48,519 bases of DNA, taken from contig NZ_BFAV01000112.1 in assembly GCF_002933875.1 (NCBI RefSeq), forward strand, positions 1 to 48,519, given 5' to 3'. The position numbers and the translations under genes are program-made. Shown here piece after piece: positions 33,949 to 42,615 of this stretch (its first letter is position 1; each line of letters begins with the position of its first letter). The notes beneath the pieces were generated by a model. That model worked only from the letters and a program-made list of their open reading frames with translations, searched no databases and was not told where the DNA came from. This DNA is from Desulfocucumis palustris (lineage in GTDB: Bacteria; Bacillota; Desulfotomaculia; Desulfotomaculales; Desulfocucumaceae).

Positions 33949-34557
33949 TTAGAAAGCCTGAAAAAAATTGTTGTATTCTCTCCTCAATACTTCTAAATTT
34001 CCAGAATGATAAATTAAGGGCTTATTTATAACTGAAGAAAACTCTTTGGCTAAAATATTCTCACTTTCTCCGACGGGCTCAATGTTAATTTTAACTATCC
34101 TCTCAATGGGCTCAAACCATCTTTCCAATCTTTTTATGGATTTCTGATCCAGCTGGCTGTTATCCTTTTTTCCCAAAAAATATTCTTTCCAATGCATAGC
34201 GAGATACGGAGTTAAAAAATAGGTTCCGGCCGACATTTTTTCATATTCACTGTCCCCGCCAATTAGTATGGATGCACAGTTTAAATCCTCAAGACTATAA
34301 ACACCCAGGTAATTAGTACCGACATGTAAAAAGCATTTTCCATAAGCAACAAATATTTGCATCTTATCCTTAAACAGAGATACCAATTTGTTTATTTCAT
34401 TTCTTAATGCAACTGGGTTGCGGTGACATTGGGAACTAATCACTTGCATGACAAAGGGTATGTTTTTTTTCTCCCTGGCCACGATACTCATTTCCCTGGC
34501 CATGGACTCGCAAACTATGATGGCTACCTTATTGCTGCTTAATGAGGAGGCTTGCAT
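33949..34557 (-). CDS. DUF1638-family protein
   Basis: About 202 residues. The DUF1638 pattern is recognisable: an N-terminal VAIIVCESMAREM strand-helix, HRNPVALRNEINKLV, QIFVAYGKCFLHVG with a central cysteine, and SAGTYFLTPYLAMHW. The family is often found beside corrinoid methyltransferase genes, but its function is unknown. Here it is the last gene of such an operon. The ATG at 34557 has AAAGGTGA upstream; a GTG at 34566 overlaps the previous stop. Position suggests an accessory role in methyl transfer or cofactor handling. Confidence 0.75.
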   Translation of the reverse strand: MQASSLSSNKVAIIVCESMAREMSIVAREKKNIPFVMQVISSQCHRNPVALRNEINKLVSLFKDKMQIFVAYGKCFLHVGTNYLGVYSLEDLNCASILIGGDSEYEKMSAGTYFLTPYLAMHWKEYFLGKKDNSQLDQKSIKRLERWFEPIERIVKINIEPVGESENILAKEFSSVINKPLIYHSGNLEVLRREYNNFFQAF

Positions 34558-34562
34558 GATGC

Positions 34563-34895
34563 TCACCTTTCACTATCCAGCTTTTCCTGCAGTTTCAGGT
34601 CTTCTATGGTAGAGCTGATAGTTTGAAATACAACCTCAACGGAAAAGCTCAATCCGCCCATGGCGCACAACCGAGAAAGCCTTACAATAGCTTCCTTAAG
34701 ATGTTTTAGATGAGGTATATTTTCTTTTATTTTTCCATAATAGCCCATCTCAATACTCATTCTTTTATGAATGTCCGCCAGTTCTTTGCTACAGAAATCC
34801 AGTTCAAAAACCCAGAGGGGAAATGATTTTCTTGGATTATCCCTAATTATTTTGGCAACATCTTTTAGCCTGTCAATAACTGTACTGTAATTCAT
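34563..34895 (-). CDS. Small unknown protein of the methyltransferase operon
   Basis: A 110-residue, mostly helical protein with no family that I recognise. It has FPLWVFELDFCSKELADIHK and an ending of charged helices. The ATG at 34895 lies eight bases after AAGGGG; an ATG at 34916 is in frame but its spacing is poor. It overlaps the DUF1638 gene by a few bases (GTGA) and follows the second symporter by about 50 bp, so it belongs to the operon and may pair with the DUF1638 protein. Confidence 0.7.
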   Translation of the reverse strand: MNYSTVIDRLKDVAKIIRDNPRKSFPLWVFELDFCSKELADIHKRMSIEMGYYGKIKENIPHLKHLKEAIVRLSRLCAMGGLSFSVEVVFQTISSTIEDLKLQEKLDSER

Positions 34896-34948
34896 TATCA
34901 TTTCCCCTTGTATCATAATTTACTAATTACCAATAACAATTAACGGAC

Positions 34949-36529
34949 TTAATTGGCAGTTATTTCTTTTTGTTCCACCCGTTTGACCAAGAAAATCACT
35001 GCCAAAAATAAGAACGATAGTGAGAAACAAATGAACGCCGCCATTAATTTCATATTAATAAGTGCCGGGACCAGGACTATGGAAACAATTGCGCCGGCAC
35101 AACCGGCAAGGCCAAATATTATCCCTGTGGAAGAAGAGGCAAACCTTATTTGCCTGCGGTATTCCCATAAGGTGCCAAAAGTCACCACGATAATCGCCAC
35201 TATCATACCAACAAACATTGGATGGGCGCCAAACAGGAAAGCAGGAAATTCAATCAGGTACCAGGCAATGCCGGTGATAGATCCCGCCAAGGCTGATGTT
35301 ATGGCAGCTTTTTTGGAAATAAGCCCCCAGAACAGGCCGATTAAGATCAATGGGAATAATGCGGTATTTCTCAATACAAAACCTACAATGGTCCAAAATT
35401 CCACACCACTGGGAATCAGCACGGCAAAACCAATGGTAAGAAAAGCCAGAATGACAATGGATATTCTGGACACCTTGATTAACTGCTCTGATGACGCATT
35501 CGGCACAAAGTAGCGGTAAATGTCATTGGCGGCCACTGTTCCGCCTGAAAGAATACAGGAAGATGCCCAGCCCAGGGTGGTAAAATAGAGGCCTATAACC
35601 ACAATCGTTGACAAAACAACCGAAGGCATACTGGAGGCCAGCATAGGCATTGCCTGGACTGATTTAATGGTTGGGAACATAACCTTGGCCGCCATTCCTA
35701 CTAGGGGAGCCAGCACTATAATGGGGACAAAGCCAAGCGCCACATAGATAACTCCTTTTTTACCCTCATTAACAGTTTTACAAGACATGACAATCTGCAG
35801 GGCGGCCTGAGCCACAAAGGCATTAGTAATAAAGGTAAAGAACCACATAATTGTAGTGTTTAAATAGCTAAAGCTGGGCATTATGCTGAAATATCTGGGC
35901 TCAAGCTGCATAATATTAGCCCAGCCCGCCATTTTGATACCCATCACGGCTGCTACCAACAGGGCCAACAACTGTCCAACGGTCAATATTTTGCCGTTGT
36001 AGGAAAGAGCATGCATACCGCCCAGGGTGGTGTATACCAGGAAGGAAGCCACCGTAAAAATAACTGAGGCCCAGACTGACCACCCCAAAATGGCCATAAA
36101 AAAGGCTGAGGCGCCTACAACGGAACTGACCGTAAAGATGGTAAAGTTAAGGGCAATGATAATCCCCGAAAGCAGCCTTAAAAACGGTGAATCAAATCTC
36201 TGGGATATAAAATCCGACAGAGTGATCATGGCTAGTTTTCTAAATGCTCCTCCGGTAATGAAAAGGATCAACACAAACATGGTCATTCTTGCTATGCCAA
36301 ACCATGCTCCGGCAATGCCGTTACTGTGGGATAATTCCACTATGCTGGCGATGGTGTTGCCTCCCCAAAAGGCAAAAAGCGAGAAAAAAATACTCCAGGC
36401 GGTGAAGGAACGCCCCCCCACGGACATGTCCTCGTGTGCTTTGACACGTTTTTGGGCAAGTACCCCTATATAAGCCAGCACAATTATGCTGATCACAAGA
36501 AATGTGATTTGTATCATTTGATTTGACAT
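34949..36529 (-). CDS. SSS-family sodium:solute symporter (second of two)
   Basis: A 526-residue membrane protein with about 13 transmembrane segments. Features of the sodium/solute symporter family: VGGRSFTAWSIFFSLFAFWG near the N-terminus, then TLGGMHALSYNGKILTVGQL, and GWASSCILSGGTVAANDIYR in the TM8-9 region. The family takes up substrates such as proline, pantothenate, sugars or quaternary amines with sodium. It differs from the other SSS protein in the operon (37526-39121) in most positions, so it is not a recent duplicate. It lies 34 bp from the MtrH-like gene. Confidence 0.92.
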   Translation of the reverse strand: MSNQMIQITFLVISIIVLAYIGVLAQKRVKAHEDMSVGGRSFTAWSIFFSLFAFWGGNTIASIVELSHSNGIAGAWFGIARMTMFVLILFITGGAFRKLAMITLSDFISQRFDSPFLRLLSGIIIALNFTIFTVSSVVGASAFFMAILGWSVWASVIFTVASFLVYTTLGGMHALSYNGKILTVGQLLALLVAAVMGIKMAGWANIMQLEPRYFSIMPSFSYLNTTIMWFFTFITNAFVAQAALQIVMSCKTVNEGKKGVIYVALGFVPIIVLAPLVGMAAKVMFPTIKSVQAMPMLASSMPSVVLSTIVVIGLYFTTLGWASSCILSGGTVAANDIYRYFVPNASSEQLIKVSRISIVILAFLTIGFAVLIPSGVEFWTIVGFVLRNTALFPLILIGLFWGLISKKAAITSALAGSITGIAWYLIEFPAFLFGAHPMFVGMIVAIIVVTFGTLWEYRRQIRFASSSTGIIFGLAGCAGAIVSIVLVPALINMKLMAAFICFSLSFLFLAVIFLVKRVEQKEITAN

Positions 36530-36563
36530 TGGTCAATCATCTCCCATAATTGCTGTTAATATA

Positions 36564-37502
36564 TTACAGCACCACGAACATGGGATGGGACTCCGTGTCC
36601 GGGCTCACACCCAAATACCGTGATCCGTATACATTGACGGCATCCACCATGGCACAAGCCGGAAAGACCCAGTTGGCACCTTCAATGGGGCCAAAGAAAA
36701 GAAAGTTACAGCCCTTGGCCACTAAGTAGGCGTTAACTGTGGCGTCAACCGCCCTAAACTGTTCAATGCTTACATTGGACCTATCCTTAAGCCACGCGCT
36801 TGTATAGGTAGCATTGGAAGGTGCTGTTCCCACGGGAACATCCAGCTTTTCCTTGATGATTTTGACAGAGTGTCCGATCAGGCCGACGCTGGACATGTCC
36901 AAAGTGGGTATGTCCACCATTATTTTGTCGATCCCGCACTTACTGACAACAGCCAAAAGGCCTTCCATCTTATCATTTCCAAGCAGTGCCTTAAGCGGTC
37001 CGTCGGGCTTTTTTGACTTGGGGTTGTAGGCCTGCACCACGGCTGCTTCAACAGGCAGTTTGGCCAGGACTTTTATTTCCTCTTCAGTGCTGAAAGTATT
37101 AATGGAATTATAGACTATGTTATCCAGCATCCCGACTTCAGCCAACTCTTTAACCGCTGCAATCCTGGTTTCAGGTAGGGTTGAATTGATAAGTACCGGT
37201 GCATCGGTAATTTTTTTAATAAACTTCACATAATTAATTAACGCCTTATGGGTAGTACCAACAACATCCAGCATAAAACCAATACCAAGTTTGCCGGATA
37301 AATTAACACAGTTGTGAATGAGTTTAGCTGCCTCCAGTTCGTCAAATTCCCCGGTTTGATCGTTTTTAACAATTTTATGACGCATATAAAATATGCTCCC
37401 TATGAGTACCGAGGGTATCTGGCTGTCGTTTCCACCGATCCTTACATTTCCAATTTGATAAACACTTTGAAAACCGTTAACTTGTCCCTTCAGTAAAACC
37501 AA
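36564..37502 (-). CDS. MtrH-family methyltransferase (corrinoid:pterin methyl transfer)
   Basis: A 312-residue TIM-barrel protein of the MtrH family, which includes MtgA and OdmA-type enzymes that move a methyl group from a corrinoid protein to tetrahydrofolate. Visible family blocks: IGGNDSQIPSVLIGSIFY near the N-terminus, FMLDVVGTTHKALINYV, INSTLPETRIAAVKEL, KIMVDIPTLDMSSVGL and GTAPSNATYTSAWLKD. It starts at TTG eight bases after AAGGAGG. It lies between the two symporters. It should catalyse the second half of the methyl-transfer pathway begun by the UroD-like protein. Confidence 0.9.
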   Translation of the reverse strand: MVLLKGQVNGFQSVYQIGNVRIGGNDSQIPSVLIGSIFYMRHKIVKNDQTGEFDELEAAKLIHNCVNLSGKLGIGFMLDVVGTTHKALINYVKFIKKITDAPVLINSTLPETRIAAVKELAEVGMLDNIVYNSINTFSTEEEIKVLAKLPVEAAVVQAYNPKSKKPDGPLKALLGNDKMEGLLAVVSKCGIDKIMVDIPTLDMSSVGLIGHSVKIIKEKLDVPVGTAPSNATYTSAWLKDRSNVSIEQFRAVDATVNAYLVAKGCNFLFFGPIEGANWVFPACAMVDAVNVYGSRYLGVSPDTESHPMFVVL

Positions 37503-37525
37503 TTAATCTACCTCCTTGCAACCGA

Positions 37526-39121
37526 TCATGCCGATGAACGAACGGGCGCATCTTCTTTTTTGAAATGTACAAAGATAATGGCAACAGTAAACAAACCCAT
37601 GGTAGCCAGGAAAATAAGATTCCCGAGCAGCCCCGTGACCTGAAGAACACTGGTATAGGCGGCTGTCAAATAGGCGCATAACAAGGTCAAGGCCAGGCAT
37701 AAGAAACCAAAACCAGAATTTTTTTCAAAGCTAATGGATATCTTTTTCCTATTCTCGACAATTGAAACGAGAACCAAAGTCAATATGCCTACGCTCATGC
37801 CAATCCACATGGGATGTACCTTCATATAAAATGCGGCCGGGCTGAAGTTGCCCAGGTAATACCATGTAAAACCTGCGCTGGCCCCTAAAATCATGGTCAT
37901 TATGGTGGCTCTCCGGGAAGCTACGGGCCATACCAGCGCCGCGATGGTGGGGGCAAAAACAGCCGAGTTACGGAGGTTAAAGGCAAATATGTTCCACCAG
38001 GCTGCCTGCTCCGCCCGCATAAAACCGTAAACAATCAAAACCCCGGTCAGCAGTGCAGTGGCATAACCTCCATAACGGACCAGCTGTTCATTGGAAGCAT
38101 TTTCGTTAATTGACTGGAAAAAATCTTTACCCAGGCTGGTACCCCCCGAAAACTGGCAAGGTCCAGCATAAGCTAGGGCTGCGGCCCAGACACCGAGGAA
38201 AACCAGTGCCGCAACCGGGGCCGGAGCGGCTTGCAATATGTATTGCGCAAAAGCAATCAATCCTCCCTTAACGTCCGGAACCGCCAGCGCCGTGGCCATG
38301 CCAAGAATAGCCGGAATTACTGTCAAGGGAATTATTCCCAGAATTGCTATGCCGGTACCTTTCCTGCCGGTTTTGGCATCTTTACAAGCCATAATCATTT
38401 GAATTACAGCTTGGGCAATAACGGCATTGGTCAAGAAATTAAATATCCAGACCAATATTGTTCCAGTGCCCACCGTAAAGGGGGCGCTGTAGCTGGCGGG
38501 CAAAGTAGCCAGCTTGTCAAACCCCGTGTTCACGGCCACAATAACCAAAGCCAGCACCAGCCCCAGGTACATGGTTGCAAGGTTGAGCAGTTGGGTTATA
38601 CCCACTGCAAACATCCCCCCTAAAAGTACATAGGCCAGTATGATCAGACTTGTCACGGTAACACTAAGCCATATGGGCCAATGCAGGGCTACCGTAAGGA
38701 CTGATGATGCCCCCACCACGGTGGCAATGGAAAACATAGGAAAAGTGATGCCGATAATTAGAGAGGAGATGGCCCGGACGGTATTGCCGTATTGATCCCC
38801 CAATACTCCGGAAAAGGTTACCATGCCAATGGATTTATACTTGGGCACCAGAACAAATCCGATCATGGCCACCATGATCATGGTGGCCACTCCGTACCAG
38901 ACCGCTGAAATACCTTTGGTGTAAGCAGTTTCAAGGACGGAAATAAAGGTGGCCGCGCCCCAAAAAGCGCTGACGCTGCCTACAATGTACAGAACACCAA
39001 AAGAGCTGCCCCCCGAAAAATAGCTTTCTCCGCCGGTAATTTTTTTGCGACTAACCTGCCCAAGATATATCAGTAAAGCAGTATAACCAACCATAAAGGC
39101 CAGTACCCAATAACCAATCAC
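37526..39121 (-). CDS. SSS-family sodium:solute symporter (first of two)
   Basis: A 531-residue membrane protein with about 13 transmembrane segments. SSS features include GGESYFSGGSSFGVLYIVGS, SAFWGAATFISVLETAYTKG, VLLGGMFAVGITQLLNLATM and AYAGPCQFSGGTSLGKDF. It starts at GTG after AAGGGGGG, 40 bp downstream of the UroD-like gene. It probably imports the methylated substrate of the operon or a counter-product. Having two distinct SSS carriers in one methyltransferase operon is unusual. Confidence 0.92.
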   Translation of the reverse strand: MIGYWVLAFMVGYTALLIYLGQVSRKKITGGESYFSGGSSFGVLYIVGSVSAFWGAATFISVLETAYTKGISAVWYGVATMIMVAMIGFVLVPKYKSIGMVTFSGVLGDQYGNTVRAISSLIIGITFPMFSIATVVGASSVLTVALHWPIWLSVTVTSLIILAYVLLGGMFAVGITQLLNLATMYLGLVLALVIVAVNTGFDKLATLPASYSAPFTVGTGTILVWIFNFLTNAVIAQAVIQMIMACKDAKTGRKGTGIAILGIIPLTVIPAILGMATALAVPDVKGGLIAFAQYILQAAPAPVAALVFLGVWAAALAYAGPCQFSGGTSLGKDFFQSINENASNEQLVRYGGYATALLTGVLIVYGFMRAEQAAWWNIFAFNLRNSAVFAPTIAALVWPVASRRATIMTMILGASAGFTWYYLGNFSPAAFYMKVHPMWIGMSVGILTLVLVSIVENRKKISISFEKNSGFGFLCLALTLLCAYLTAAYTSVLQVTGLLGNLIFLATMGLFTVAIIFVHFKKEDAPVRSSA

Positions 39122-39161
39122 TGTTTACCCCCCTTTTTGGTTCTTAGACCATATTAAACCT

Positions 39162-40307
39162 TTAGCCCACGGGGCACTTTCCGTATTTTCTCATGGCCTC
39201 CATGTAGGCCTTTACCAGTTCGGGCTTTGATGTATCATTCAGCATATTGGGTCCAATCTGGAAGTAGCCTTCAAAGTCTTTAGCGTATTTTTCAATATAT
39301 TCTTTTACCTGAAGTTCCAACTGTTCTGGAGTGAGGTTTGCAAAAGAAGCCGGATCGATACCAAACCAGAGCACAGCCCCATACTTTCTACACAGGTTTT
39401 GAATAGCCACTATATCCAGTTTAAGGGACCAAGGAGTAGACACGTGAATGATATTATTTCCTGCAATTAGTGACTTCTCAAGAAATTCTTCAAGGTCGTC
39501 GAGGGTTTCAAAGCCCGACTGGGAATGCCACCGCGCTCCGGAGGGGGTAAGGTGGCCGAGGGCCTTTTGGATTTTCATATAGGCAGGCATAAACACTTCT
39601 TCATACTGCTGGGGACTTACCATGGAGGGGGAACCGGCAGCATCCGCCATATGTACACCAGTTGCCCCAAGGTCCAACTGGGCTTTGGCAAAGGTAATAA
39701 TTTGATCGGCACAGAAATCCAGTAACCTGGCTACAAATTCAGGCCTTTTCTTGACATCCACTACAAATTTGCTGCCGCCTCTGAGAATGGAGGCCAACGA
39801 AACAGGCCCGGTACAATGCCCCAGGACGGGGTAAATATCGCCAATTTTTTCTCTCAAAAGTGCTATGCTATTCAGGACTACAGACAGCCTGCCATCGTTG
39901 TACGGATCAATTGGCCTAAGTTGCTCCAGATCTTCAGGGCGTTTAATCACTGCACCCACGGGCACCGAAACAGCATCTTCATGCATGGAAATCGGACAGC
40001 CCCAAACCTCGGGGATTACGGAGTATACATCAACGTTTGTCCAAACTGTATCATAGCCAAATTCAACCAGACCGGCCAGCAGGGATTCACATTCCTTCAA
40101 GTGATCAGTTTCAATATCCTTAACTGTATAGTTCACCAGATACCTGGGATATTCTCTATAAAATGCCCATGCCAGCAAGCGGTCAGGAACAGAATTGTAA
40201 ATGTGTACGGAATTAAACCTTTCCAAAGGTGTCAGATATTCTCCGGAATTCCTTACATTTTGATGTAGCTGTTCGGCCAGTGCATCAATTTTTTCGGTTG
40301 AGCGCAT
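39162..40307 (-). CDS. UroD-family methyltransferase (MtaA/MT I-like)
   Basis: A 381-residue protein of the uroporphyrinogen decarboxylase superfamily that includes MtaA/MtbA and O-demethylase methyltransferase I enzymes. Seen: the GHCTGPVSLASILRGG block, GATGVHMADAAGSPSMVSPQ, and WFGIDPASFANLTPEQL. In MtaA-type enzymes zinc is held by a His-x-Cys pair and a later Cys. Here the first site reads H261-S-Q-S, and the later site IGPNMLN has no cysteine; only the histidine remains. It may use other zinc ligands, as some UroD-type O-demethylases do. The ATG overlaps the corrinoid gene stop (TAATG). Confidence 0.88.
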   Translation of the reverse strand: MRSTEKIDALAEQLHQNVRNSGEYLTPLERFNSVHIYNSVPDRLLAWAFYREYPRYLVNYTVKDIETDHLKECESLLAGLVEFGYDTVWTNVDVYSVIPEVWGCPISMHEDAVSVPVGAVIKRPEDLEQLRPIDPYNDGRLSVVLNSIALLREKIGDIYPVLGHCTGPVSLASILRGGSKFVVDVKKRPEFVARLLDFCADQIITFAKAQLDLGATGVHMADAAGSPSMVSPQQYEEVFMPAYMKIQKALGHLTPSGARWHSQSGFETLDDLEEFLEKSLIAGNNIIHVSTPWSLKLDIVAIQNLCRKYGAVLWFGIDPASFANLTPEQLELQVKEYIEKYAKDFEGYFQIGPNMLNDTSKPELVKAYMEAMRKYGKCPVG

Positions 40308-40963
40308 TATTGTACCCCCCTTAGTTGTTCCATGAGACTTTCCGCCACTTTAACCGCTTCGTTACCATCAACGGCCCAAGCATCGGTACCGGTTTTTTCA
40401 GGTGTAGACCGGTTGGTGGCGGCACCGCCAACCAATAACTTAATCTTTTCCCGCAGTCCTTCCTGTTTTAACAACTGTTCAGTCTCGGCAAAGTATTTAA
40501 CAGTCTGCAGCATGGGCGAACCCATTCCGACGATATCGGCCATAACCTCCCTGGCTTTATCAACAAACTGACGGGGAGTAACATTTATACCTAGATCGTA
40601 AACCTTGAACCCGGCTCCGCTCAGCATGGCCGCCACTATATTTTTGCCTATTTCTTGACTGCACTCCTGAACCACCCCAATAACCACGGTACCCTTGGAC
40701 TTTTCCTTCTGCACCTCAAGGAGTGGTTTGAGTTGTTCCAACGCATCGGTCATGGCCTCAGCTGAAGCTGCCAAATCAGGCACAAAGTACTGTTTACGGT
40801 CATACCTGTCCGATACGATCTTCATGCCTTCAACAAGACCCATATCGATTATTTCATAAGCGGAAACCCCCCGCTTTAGGGCATCCTCAACGAGTTCAAG
40901 GGCATCTTCGCTTTCCCCATCTACAACGGCCTGGATAAGTTTTTCGAAATCATAGTTTTCCAC
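40307..40963 (-). CDS. Corrinoid-protein homologue with an altered cobalamin motif
   Basis: A 218-residue protein of the MtaC/MtvC type: an N-terminal helical cap (residues 1-85, with FVPDLAASAEAMTDALEQL) and a B12-binding Rossmann domain. The Rossmann domain is recognisable from IGKNIVAAMLSGAGFKVYDLG, VGMGSPMLQTVKYF and LLVGGAATNRS. The usual DxHxxG reads C101-S-Q103-E-I-G106, so the lower-ligand histidine is a glutamine and the aspartate a cysteine. The codons TGC and CAA are unambiguous. It begins at GTG eight bases after GGAGG. First gene of the seven-gene operon. Confidence 0.9.
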   Translation of the reverse strand: MENYDFEKLIQAVVDGESEDALELVEDALKRGVSAYEIIDMGLVEGMKIVSDRYDRKQYFVPDLAASAEAMTDALEQLKPLLEVQKEKSKGTVVIGVVQECSQEIGKNIVAAMLSGAGFKVYDLGINVTPRQFVDKAREVMADIVGMGSPMLQTVKYFAETEQLLKQEGLREKIKLLVGGAATNRSTPEKTGTDAWAVDGNEAVKVAESLMEQLRGVQ

Positions 40964-41454
40964 TGCTCTTTCCTCCCCTGTTTTTTGGTATCAGTCATTA
41001 ACTTATCAATTGTCTCAAGCATCAATTTGCTTTAATTGGGAAAATACAACAACACACATGTATAAATATCCCTCCTTTTGGTGTAATTATTTATAAAGCA
41101 TCGGCTTTATTTTTGAGGTTTATATGTATAAATGTCTATATCATTTAAAGCAAAAAAAGAAAATAAAATCTGCCGCGAAATATTAAAACGTACCTCCTGC
41201 CGTCTTATAAAGTGTTCTATTATGCTTGCCCTGGAAAACTGGGAAAGCAAGGATCCCAAAGGACCCTTGGCAACCTATCCAAGTGCTATTATATTTTGCA
41301 AAATATCTTACATTCACTGATGACACTGCGCAGAACCTCGTCATTTCAATTAGTTCATGTTAGTTCTTTCACTTAAATGGGCTTAAACTTTTCCTTGTAT
41401 TGCACGCATTGGTGGTCAAGTTGTTTAAATGTATATACCACTAAATTGAAAAAA
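40964..41454. promoter_or_regulatory. Promoter region of the methyltransferase operon
   Basis: About 490 bp of AT-rich DNA between the regulator gene and the operon. TGTCTATATCA (41133-41143) and TGTATATACCA (41430-41440) resemble each other (9 of 11) and mirror TGGTATATACA (42256-42266) upstream of the regulator gene, so they are candidate GntR operators. A further TGTATAAATAT lies near 41058. No gene or clear terminator for the regulator is seen. Confidence 0.5.
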
Positions 41455-42198
41455 TTACCGGTTAATTTTAAAGTAATACCTACACCTATCCCCTCTCACA
41501 AAAGCCTGGCCACATACAACAGGGATACCTTTTTCATCATATAAAACCCTGTCCAAAACCAGAGCAGGGGATCCAACATCTATGCCAAGTAATTTAGAAT
41601 TAATCTCCCCGGCCAGAGTTGGCTCAATATATGCTTCAATTCTAGACAATCGGGTGTAATAAACATTGGCTAGAACCTCAACTAGCAGGTGGGAAGTAAA
41701 ATCATATGTTTCAAGACCTGAGAATCTTTCCTCGGGCAAATAAGAATCCTCAATTATCCAGGGTTCATCATTGGCAAAACGAATTCTTGAAATTTTAATT
41801 AGCTTTGCTTTACTGCTCAAGGCCAATCGGTTGGTTATCCTTTTTTTGCCAATAATCACACCGGAAAACAAAACTGCTGAACTAACCTTCAAACCCTGGC
41901 GAAGCATACCTTTACCAAAGCTGTAATCCCCTATAAGGTCATGATCTAATACCGGGTGTTTGATCACCGTTCCCTTACCTTGCTTACGGCTTACATAACC
42001 CTTGCTAACCAGGTTATTGATGGCCTGCCTAACAGTGCCTCTACTAACATTAAATTTATCGCAAATTTCTCGCTCCGAAGGTAAAACATCCCCGGGCTTT
42101 AAATTTCCCCGTTGAATTATTTCGCATAGCTGTTCAGCTAACTGGTGATATAACGGAAGTTTACTGCTTTCGTCCAAATTTATATTAAATAATACCAT
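41455..42198 (-). CDS. GntR/HutC-family regulator (UTRA domain)
   Basis: A 247-residue regulator. The winged helix is typical GntR: SSKLPLYHQLAEQLCEII, LKPGDVLPSEREICDKFNVS and RGTVRQAINNLVSKGYVSRK. The C-terminal UTRA ligand domain contains ISRIRFANDEPWIIEDSYLP and LVLDRVLYDEKGIPVVCGQA. The start is the ATG at 42198, six bases after AGGTGGG; the frame is open further upstream, but the TGGTATATACA site lies there and belongs to the promoter. It sits just upstream of the methyltransferase operon on the same strand and probably represses it until the methylated substrate binds. Confidence 0.92.
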   Translation of the reverse strand: MVLFNINLDESSKLPLYHQLAEQLCEIIQRGNLKPGDVLPSEREICDKFNVSRGTVRQAINNLVSKGYVSRKQGKGTVIKHPVLDHDLIGDYSFGKGMLRQGLKVSSAVLFSGVIIGKKRITNRLALSSKAKLIKISRIRFANDEPWIIEDSYLPEERFSGLETYDFTSHLLVEVLANVYYTRLSRIEAYIEPTLAGEINSKLLGIDVGSPALVLDRVLYDEKGIPVVCGQAFVRGDRCRYYFKINR

Positions 42199-42255
42199 AC
42201 TTTCCCACCTAGAAATGTCTTTTTTATATGTATTAGAAATACTGAAATAATCAAC

Positions 42256-42266
42256 TGGTATATACA
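42256..42266. promoter_or_regulatory. Candidate GntR autoregulatory operator
   Basis: TGGTATATACA is the exact reverse complement of TGTATATACCA at 41430-41440. One lies about 58 bases before the regulator start and the other just beyond its stop, on the side of the operon promoter. Confidence 0.5.
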
Positions 42267-42436
42267 TTTAGAATTATATATCACTCCTTAAGAAAAATCA
42301 ATAATTAAATTTGCAACAGTGCCACCCCTCATGTAGGCAGAAATAATTGCTGCCCGGGCGGCTCTGGAGACATGAATGAATAGGACAGAACCCCGTCTAC
42401 CAGCTATTGTACTACATGCAGGGCCCCCTAGGGTCT

Positions 42437-42615
42437 CCTGCGGCGCCGTTGGCATTCTCAGCCTCTACTTCAGCCAGCTTTCCATAGAGTTCAATGAGTG
42501 CCTGCTGCCTCTCGTATGCTTCTATGCTCATTACCGCCATATCACCCACACCGTTTTTATAATAAAAACCGGCTCACGCTCCCTGTAGAAAAACTACGAG
42601 ATTTCATTGGCGTGA
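42437..42615 (-). pseudogene. Decayed copy of the Phd/YefM antitoxin gene
   Basis: Nearly 180 bases match the antitoxin gene at 16943-17121, including the coding sequence for SIEAYEKQQALIELYGKL-like residues. One base is missing in the T-run equivalent to the codons for ITKNG, which shifts the frame; both ends are lost and no toxin gene is adjacent. It is a non-functional second copy, lying between the GntR and alcohol dehydrogenase genes. Confidence 0.85.
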
